A DNA stretch of 64,000 nucleotides from Diadophis punctatus similis (lineage: Eukaryota > Chordata > Lepidosauria > Squamata > Dipsadidae). Position 1 is the first letter of the stretch. Every line of letters starts with the position of its first letter. The DNA lies in assembly GCA_023053685.1 (NCBI GenBank), contig JALIGW010000021.1:11995698-12059697 (forward strand), given 5' to 3'. Of the stretch, positions 57,146 through 64,000 are shown in pieces. Both the position numbers and the translations under genes were made by a program. A model generated the notes under the pieces. That model was not told the DNA's origin and made no database searches. It worked only from the letters and a program-made list of their open reading frames with translations.

Positions 57146-58869
57146 CCTGTGTTAGAATCTCCTCCATGTTTGTAAAGACAGGTGGGGGTGAGGTTACAGA
57201 GATCTGCTCCTTAAAGAAACATTCCTTAATTCTTAGCAGATGGTCTCGTGAGTATTTTTGCCCTCCCCACTGTCTTTTCAATAAATTTTTTTAAAAAAAA
57301 GTGTTGTCATAAAAGAGAAAAACACGGACAGCATCCAAACCAATGTATTGAAACTATTGATTCAGATTCAATATTAGAAGGAATTTCCTGACAGTGGGAA
57401 TTCAACCAGTGGAATAAAGAAACAGATTTGAGCCGGAAACGATCTGTAGTCCAGCCCAACTTTCTAATTCTAGACATTTGTCATCTAATTCAATATTCTC
57501 TTTCTTCTGAGACTGGCATTCCAAATGAACGCACACGCCACCACACTTCAACGCAGAAGAAATACAGCCGTAAGATTGTCCGATATCTTTAAAAGCTTTT
57601 AAATAAATCTTTTTCTAATTGCGAAATGTTTGGCAGTTCAAATTCCATTAGCAACAGGCAGCATAACTGGATCAAGAAAGGGGCCATTATACATTAGGTA
57701 ACATAAGGCTCTAACCTGCTGTGACAGCTGTACCATTATGCAAATTGACACAACATTTCATGAATTTAAGAGGTAGGGGGGAAAAAAGGAAGCATTCCAT
57801 GCCCATTTCCGTTAGAAATATATCAGACTTGGTAACGATTGAGAACAAGTACGTGAATTATTCAGGGGAAAAAAATTAGCATGCACCTATTTTAATAAAA
57901 ACAATTAGTTTTTTGTCCTACCTAAATGGAGTCTATTTGGATTTAAAGTAAATGTGTAGATTAAATGTACATGCCGAGCATGGAAATATATTTGCTTTTC
58001 ATCCCGCCGCCCACACCAGCAAAACACATTAATCAGCTCTCAGTCTTATGCGCCATCAAAGTTTGGAAAGCCCAAATTCACCGCACAGGTTTCCTTGAGT
58101 AATAATTCAGTTTTGAAATTATTTCAATTAACATGCCTCATGTTTATAACTCCTGTGCTTGTTTTCCATTCAAATAAGACTTTGCCAAATTACATTGAAT
58201 GAGATCACCAGATACTGGATTTTAGGAATGAGATCACCAGATACTGGATTTAAGAAAACAGAACATATTGTTCCAACGTTGGACAGATAAAACCCATTTC
58301 ATCACCAAGGGAGGCACCGCTCATGACAGATTAGCATTTGGCCGGATCACCTGCCCAAAGCATTTCATTTATCTTGCCTTCAAGAAATTGATTCAGCAAA
58401 AGGCTTGACGCAGGAAGCAAATCAAGAATATGAATATAAAGGAAGATCTTCATTTAGACCTTGTTAAGTGGCTCTTAGGCGTGTTTCCGAAATATGTTTA
58501 AGATCCATTAAATGTTAATATTGTTCCATATTTATTGGTGGGTCGCTCAAATTAGCATTGTTCTTAAGCTGCTTTTCATTAGAACAATGCACTATATTAC
58601 AGTGAAATATAATTGCCGTGTATTGAAATGCTTATGTGGAATTATATTAGGATACATATTTTTATATATGTAACTACATATCATTGTGTGTGTGTTTTTA
58701 TAGATTTATACTGTACATCTGTGTGTACCTACATGCTTCTGTTCCTTTTTAAAACAATGTTTTGGGGATTTATGTTTTTTTTTCTCTTTGTGACTTTATA
58801 TACTGGTATTTCCCCCCCCCCCATTGTACTCAATTATTGGAAGCATGAATAATACTTGAAGCAGTGTAC
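57146..58869. other. 1.7 kb repeat-free AT-rich stretch
   Basis: No transposon is recognised and only short homopolymers interrupt it. 57480-58620 in particular shows TAAT/ATTA cores and balanced complexity (for example AAATTAGCATTGTTC), making it the best candidate for conserved noncoding DNA. A 50-base direct repeat of GAATGAGATCACCAGATACT occurs at 58197 and 58226. Confidence 0.35.
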
Positions 58870-58879
58870 TTGCTTTGAT

Positions 58880-59040
58880 GTTAGCTTTAACACCATCAAA
58901 TAGCAACATCTGTCTATCCTGAGTCCTTGGGAAGGACTTGATAGGTGGATAAAAATGCCATATCCAGTCTAGAACCTCTGGCTGACTGTGCAAAGTACCA
59001 TTGTAACATCTGACTGCTCTACACCCACTCATTGGGTGCA
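58880..59040 (+). mobile_element. R4-clade LINE 3' UTR fragment
   Basis: CCTTGGGAAGGACTTGATAG and GGTGGATAAAAATGCCATAT, as at 29885-30010. Confidence 0.5.
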
Positions 59041-59053
59041 CTTTAACAACATA

Positions 59054-59438
59054 GAGGTAGTATTCGACCTACGACCACAACTGAGCCCAGAATTTAGGTG
59101 GCTAAGTGAGAAATTTGTTGAATGAGTTTTGCACCATTTGACGAATTTTCTCGCCATATTTGTTAAGTGAATCACTGCCATTGTTAAATTAAGTCACACG
59201 GTTATTAAGTGAATCTGGCTTCCCCATGGACTTAGCTGGTCAGAAGGCTGCAAAAGGGGATCATGTGACCCCCCCCGGGACACTGCAACCGTCATAAATA
59301 TGAGTCAGTTGCCAGGTGTCTGAATTTTGACCCTTGGGGATGCTGCAACAGTCACAAGTGTGAAAAATGGTTGTAAGTTGCTTTTTCAGGAACGTGGAAC
59401 GGTCACTAAATGAAGTGTTGTAAGTTGAGGACTACTTA
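59054..59438. mobile_element. Tigger/pogo-like MITE
   Basis: GAGGTAGTATTCGACCTACG to GTAAGTTGAGGACTACTTA with TA on both sides (59052-59053, 59439-59440). Intact relative of the broken copy at 38474. Confidence 0.78.
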
Positions 59439-59446
59439 TACTGCAA

Positions 59447-60970
59447 CGAGGGGAAATTGAAGATTGGTTAACATCTGGTAAAACCTACCTGATAATGAAA
59501 GATCCAGCAAAAGAAGCATCTCTGGGCAATTATATAGACCCATTACCTATTCAGAATGCTAACTGGTATGTTAGCTGATGCACTCCTACAGCTTCTATTT
59601 CCACCTGAGCAGAAAGGAACCAAAGATCAGCTCCTAATTGAAAAGATTTTGGAAAACTGCAACTTTCCAGTGTTCTCACCCAACTCCTCAAACAAGACAA
59701 ACTCTCTGTATTTAAGTCAATGATTCCTTTATTAGGAGCCCTGGCAAAAAAGTTTCTCTTTCAACGCAGACTAACAAATCTGTCCAGCAGGGATATGAAT
59801 AGTTGTCTACCACATCTGTTCATCTCCGCCCCCTGCCTTTTATCCCCAGAGCTAGGGTGGGGCTTCACTAGCAGCGGTGGTTCTTCTGTCCCAAGGACCG
59901 GCCCATAGATTTCCACTGCTCTCCTCTCCTCTGCCTTCTGCATATCCGCGTGTCAGGCACTGGACCCAGCTGTCCCTCCTCTTCCTCATCAACCACCTCC
60001 AGACCTGGGGGCTGTTGACTATCCATCTGAGGGCTGATGGATGTGGCCCGCCAGTGGCCTGTGGAGCTGGCAGCAGAGTTGGACAGTGAGGAGGTTGGGG
60101 AGGAACATGCGCCAGGCCTGGAGTCTGGAGAAGGCTCTGTGCCAGAGGCAGGGATCAAGCCCGGGCCATCTGGGATATCTGTCCCAACTCCAGAGCTTCC
60201 AGAGGCTGACATGAGCAAGGCAGAGGAACAGGGGGAGCCTGTTCTCAATGTGCACATGCGCAGAGCTGCCAGAAGGCAAGAACAGTTACAGAGGAGAAGG
60301 ACTACTCGGGAGTAAGGCTTGGAGATAATTGGTCCCTCCCATAGTCTATATAAGTGGAGCAAACGGAAGTGCTTGTCGCAGGAAGCAACTTTGTTCAACT
60401 CGTGTCATTTTAGCTCAGACTCCGTGTTTCTCTTTGGCCTTGCCAAGTTTCTTGCTAATTGGTCTTTGGCAGCTTGTCAAGAAAGATCAAGGTTCGTGTG
60501 ATTATCTGCCTTTCCCCGAAAGACTGTTGTCAGACTTGTTATCATTGTTTGGGACTTATTATGGCTGGGAATGATAATAATTCGCAGCCATTAAAATAAA
60601 AGAGGTTTTTGGGATGCCGTTTGTGCTGTATTATTTGATCAGGAAGCCTAGGTCAGAACATCCCCCTCAGAGCTCTCAGGTTGTCTTGATGCTAGCCCTG
60701 ACTCCCATGCCTCCTCCTCCTCCTCCTTCTCTGATTCGGCTGCTGGAGGGGTCGGCACCGACAGGCCACAACACCCAGCCTGAATATCACTTGCATTGAT
60801 TTCAAGAACGCATTTGACTCTCTGCTGCATGATTAGATAATCAAGCGCCTAGAAATAACAGGTGTCAATAGAAACATCAGATGGTTTGTGCAAAGATTAA
60901 TGGCACAAGGAAATACATACCTTCCCTTTTGGGAGTGCAAATTCCCCAGATTTTACCCTAAGGCTTATTC
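59447..60970 (+). pseudogene. R4-clade LINE polymerase fragment split by an insertion
   Basis: 59447-59670 reads GEIEDWLTSGKTYLIMKDPA and, across frame changes, LPIQNANWY and KDQLLIEKILENCN. 60779-60970 continues SLNITCIDFKNAFDSLLHD, stop, IIKRLEITGVNRNIRWFVQR. These are the LIMKDP and DFKNAFDS polymerase motifs of R4-clade LINEs. The 1.1 kb between them is a separate insertion. Confidence 0.72.
59671..60773. mobile_element. 1.1 kb LTR-like insertion, composite
   Basis: TGTTCTCACC to GGCCACAACA, flanked by TCCAG and CCCAG (4 of 5). It interrupts R4 coding sequence. It has a plus-strand TCTATATAAGTGG box (60347) and an AATAAAAGAGG signal (60595), but also a minus-strand AATAAAGG near 59730. 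It may therefore combine two LTRs. A 92-codon plus frame (60037-60315) is acidic with no known motif. Confidence 0.5.
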
Positions 60971-60984
60971 AAAATGATAAAATG

Positions 60985-61192
60985 CGAAATTTCCTGACAG
61001 TTAGAACAATTAATCAGTGGAACGATTTGCCTCCAGGAGCTGTAAATGCTCCAACACTGGAAGTTTTTAAGACGATGTTGGATAACCATTTGTCTGAAGC
61101 GGTGTAGGGTTTCCTGCCTAGGCAGGGGGATGGACTAGAAGACCTCCAAGATCCCTTCCAACTCTGTTATTCTATTCTATTCTATTCTAAAA
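60985..61192 (+). mobile_element. CR1 LINE 3' end
   Basis: AAATTTCCTGACAGTTAGAA, GATGGACTAGAAGACCTCC and a TTCTATTCTA tail. Confidence 0.88.
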
Positions 61193-61905
61193 GGGGGGGA
61201 AGAGTTTTCAGCACAGATCGGTTTTGACAATCAAAATTGAAGAGTTTGCTCACCTGCCTGCCACTATGGCCTGAAGGTACGCTGGTTAAAGCTAAATATA
61301 AATATACCTTCGGTGGAAAGAGACCACCACGTCAAATGGAGAGTTAGGAAACGAAAGACATGAATGCTGGGTCTCCAAACATCCCACGCTTGCTACAAAT
61401 ACATCACCGGCTGTCACTGGTAGATTTCAGGCTGCTCAGAAAAGCTGAGATTGTTTTAATTTAAATGGCATGAAGACATGACACCTCGATGCGAGACAAA
61501 ATGATGCATTTGCCCAGATATCCAACTCTTCTGTCAAATCTCACCCCGTCTTATCTCATCACAGAGACGAGTGGATCTACTGCTAAAACAATGATAAAGT
61601 GCTTCCATATATAGAGGTGGAAGTTGGGGAAGTATATATTGGGGTGGTTGTTGTGTTTTTTTATATCCCTTCCTCTTTCTGTCAAGAATAAGGAAGATTT
61701 GTTAAATGTCTAGGTCCATAATCCTCTTGCATATGACAGAAAGATTTTGTTGTCACTCCTGTTGCTGACTTTCCCATGACCTAAATTGGCCCACGCGATT
61801 CATAACTTGTCGCAGAAATATCTCCGACAAACTGGTCTTTTAATTGGCCCAAAGGGCAAATGGGAAAATGGAAGCAATCTTTGGGGAAAGTTTATGCAAC
61901 AAAAT
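61193..61905. other. unassigned sequence
   Basis: No supported feature. Confidence 0.4.
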
Positions 61906-61907
61906 AA

Positions 61908-61951
61908 CACATGGAATCATGGAATCCTAGGGCTGGGAGGGACCCCAGAAC
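61908..61951 (-). mobile_element. older CR1 3' tip
   Basis: GGAATCATGGAATCCTAGGG then CTGGGAGGGACC, the complement of the general amniote CR1 end. Confidence 0.6.
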
Positions 61952-62803
61952 AGGGGTGGGCTGCTGGGGGTTCTCAGGGGTTTGGGAGAACCTCTAGCTA
62001 AGATTCTGTGCAGTTCGGAGAACCCCCAAATCCCACTCCTGGCTGGCCCCGCTCACCCCTTGTTGAGGATGAGAATTATATCTCATAGAGGCGATTTAGA
62101 TCTTTTCTTGGAATTCAGACAGTTAGAAATAAATCCGAGATTAAAGTCTAACAGAAAATATTTATTTCAGTACAAAAACAATAAATCCTGAATAAATTAC
62201 ATTTTGCTGAGTAACACGACCGTTCAGGTCAACAGCTAAGGCAGAAGAGAATTAATGGTGGTTTAGGAATGCACACATGTGCACTCATCATATCACGTGT
62301 TCTGCTTATAATGGCATGTACCATAATATTAGGATAGGGGTGCATCACCCTGCATAGACATACAACTGACAATATTCACTATGTGACACCCCTCCCCTCC
62401 CAGGAGTCTCCACGCGGCTCGTTTTGGATGCGAGATAAGTTCAGGGTGCATAGGGAGACTCGGGGAAGGCAAAAAATGGGCCTACTGGAAGTTCAGGAAG
62501 GCCATAAACGGGCCCATTTCCTGAGCCTGGGGAGACTGTTTTCACCCTCCCCAGGCTCCAAGAAAGCCACTGGAGCCTGGGGAGGGTGAAAAACAGGCCT
62601 ACTGGGCCCACCGGAAGTCAGGAAATGGGATAGCGGGTCATGCACGCATGCATGGAGGCAGGGCAGCGCGGGGAATCGTTCATGCAAGCGCAGGGGGGGT
62701 CGGGTAAGGGGGGCATTGAATTATGGGTGTGGGCATGCGAACGCACACGATAGTGTGTGCGCACACTATTTCGGCACCCGAGGAAAAAGAGGTTCGCCAT
62801 CAC
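61952..62803. mobile_element. chimeric hAT element split by a solo LTR
   Basis: The left end CAGGGGTGGGCTGC matches the family at 63577, and the right end GGTTCGCCATCACTG matches the family at 53843. No 8-base duplication joins the two ends. The two families share internal CTCCCCAGGCTCC segments where exchange could have occurred. The LTR at 62061-62388 interrupts it. Confidence 0.7.
62061..62388 (-). mobile_element. solo LTR, family 1 copy C
   Basis: A 328-base TGTTGAGG...TGTGACA unit with a perfect 5-base duplication CCCCT (62056-62060, 62389-62393). The related hAT at 63660-63700 shows the empty site (CACTCCTCCCCTCCCAGGAG). Confidence 0.9.
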
Positions 62804-62855
62804 TGTTGTCATAGCCTCATTTGACTTTCCTAGTGATCACAATTTTACTTTCACT

Positions 62856-62858
<3 letters not shown>

Positions 62859-62941
<83 letters not shown>
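62859..62941. repeat. (CT)n-(CA)n microsatellite
   Basis: About 19 CT units then about 22 CA units. Confidence 0.96.
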
Positions 62942-62942
<1 letters not shown>

Positions 62943-63568
62943 TACAAGTCTCAGAATTTGTTATGGATATTTCTGATATTGCATTTTGTAAGCTGTTTCA
63001 GAAACCCAGGCAGTTAGATAGAACACACCATGCTGAAAGACAAATCTAGTTAAATTTTATATCTGGGTTGCAGAAATATATATTCACACTTGAACTGTAA
63101 TTTGATGCTTCCAGCTGGGGTTCTAAGTAGAATTGTGTCTCCCTTCAACAAATGATAATAAAAATAATAACAAAAATAATTTGTATGCCAGAAAATTCCA
63201 TCACTTAGTCCTGTTTTGATTTCCTAGTTCTATTTCTTCTACATTGGCTTTGTCTCCCCTAAGCATTCCAGGTTTTTTTTTAATGCCGACATTAGTGGAT
63301 TCCAGCGATACAAGCTCAATTTAATTATGGTTTCCCATCATGCACATAACAAATTATTGCGATACTCTGAAATGATAAGCAAGACTCTGTAGATTCTTTG
63401 CAAATTCTAGGCACAATGCCACAGCATTGTTGATCTGTTTTCCACTAATGAAAATTCAATGAGGTTAAAACTTTGTTAAGAGCAGAGCTCCAAGTGGATG
63501 CGACCCAAATCATAATCCAACTATGGATTGTCTGGAAAATATTTCCTCTTGAGAGATAAATGATCTGA
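62942..63568. other. unassigned AT-rich sequence
   Basis: No transposon is recognised. 63270-63540 has the same repeat-free look as 57.5-58.6 kb. Confidence 0.35.
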
Positions 63569-63576
63569 CAGTGAAC

Positions 63577-63979
63577 CAGGAGTGGGCTGCTGGGGGTTCG
63601 CAGGGGTTCAGAAGAACCTCTAGCTAAGATTCTGTGCAGTTTGGAGAACCCCCAAATCCCACTCCTGGCTGGCCCCGCCCACTCCTCCCCTCCCAGGAGT
63701 CCCCACGCAGCCCGTTTTGGATGCAGGTAAGTGCAGGGTGCACGCGGATTCTTGGGGAGGGCAAAAAACGGGCCTACCAGAAGTTTGGGAAGGCCTCCGG
63801 AGCCTGGGGAGGCCGTTTTTGCCCTCCCGGAGGCTCAAGGAAAGCCTCCGGAGCCCGGGGAGGGCAAAAATGCCCCCCATTGTAGTGCAGGAGGCTGACT
63901 AGGCCACACCTACCATGGCCATGCCCATCCAGCAACCGGGCAGAGAACCCCTTGCTAAAATTTTTGAAGCCCATCCCTG
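63577..63979. mobile_element. non-autonomous hAT element
   Basis: CAGGAGTGGGCTGC to GAAGCCCATCCCTG with a perfect 8-base duplication CAGTGAAC (63569-63576, 63980-63987). The interior has inverted GGCCTCCGGAGCC segments. Confidence 0.9.
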
Positions 63980-64000
63980 CAGTGAACCATACCTACAATG

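Noticed and set aside
60037..60315. 92-codon acidic frame in the LTR-like unit
   Set aside because: No known motif, and opposing frames of similar length overlap it. Kept only as a note in the element.

Overview
This window reads as gene-poor chromosomal DNA from a squamate reptile, most likely an advanced (colubroid) snake. Four observations support this. There are long GATA/GACA tracts of the Bkm type. LINE tails run into AATAG pentanucleotide arrays. A Sauria-type tRNA SINE carries a BovB-like tail. CR1, L2/L3, BovB (RTE), R4 and L1 LINE fragments lie side by side with many non-autonomous hAT elements. I found no intact protein-coding gene, rRNA or functional tRNA. Nearly all long open frames are translations of microsatellites or of decayed LINE reverse transcriptases. 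One 82-base segment (27346-27427) has good splice signals and is listed only as a candidate exon.

Layout. 0-5 kb: L3-like and other LINE ends, a 1.5 kb GATA/GACA array with higher-order structure, an (AAT)n tract, a SINE fragment and a hAT element. 5-13 kb: palindromic and other hAT elements, a TA-flanked TIR element, SINEs, decayed LINEs, and a solo LTR inside an inverted Penelope-like repeat. 13-21 kb: mainly low complexity (pentamers, 0.7 kb polypyrimidine, 0.9 kb tetramer/pentamer array, 0.6 kb polypurine). 21-31 kb: Sauria SINE, nested TIR element, BovB split by another LINE, solo LTR, CR1, R4 split by three SINEs, and a second BovB with a (GAA)n tail. 31-37 kb: polypyrimidine blocks, another TIR element, a recent-looking L1 with target-site duplication, a solo LTR inside a SINE, and tandem Penelope-like repeats carrying hammerhead-like cores. 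37-45 kb: SINE, a four-layer nest of transposons, a CpG-rich hAT element and an L2-clade fragment. 45-51 kb: a (TA)n tract and long purine/pyrimidine tracts with internal duplication. 51-64 kb: solo LTR, a tRNA-derived SINE with a complete hammerhead-ribozyme fold, CR1 split by hAT and Tigger-like elements, a 0.55 kb AATAG array with an L3-like LINE, about 1.7 kb of repeat-free AT-rich DNA, an R4 fragment split by a 1.1 kb LTR-like insertion, and three more TE insertions at the right end.

No genes act together here. What the window records is a sequence of insertions. Target-site duplications and paralogous empty sites let several events be ordered, for example LTR after hAT at 62 kb and LTR after SINE at 36 kb. 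Family names are recalled from general knowledge and were not checked against a repeat library. Coordinates of TSD-bounded elements were counted by hand and should be exact or within a base or two. Boundaries of decayed LINEs are approximate.
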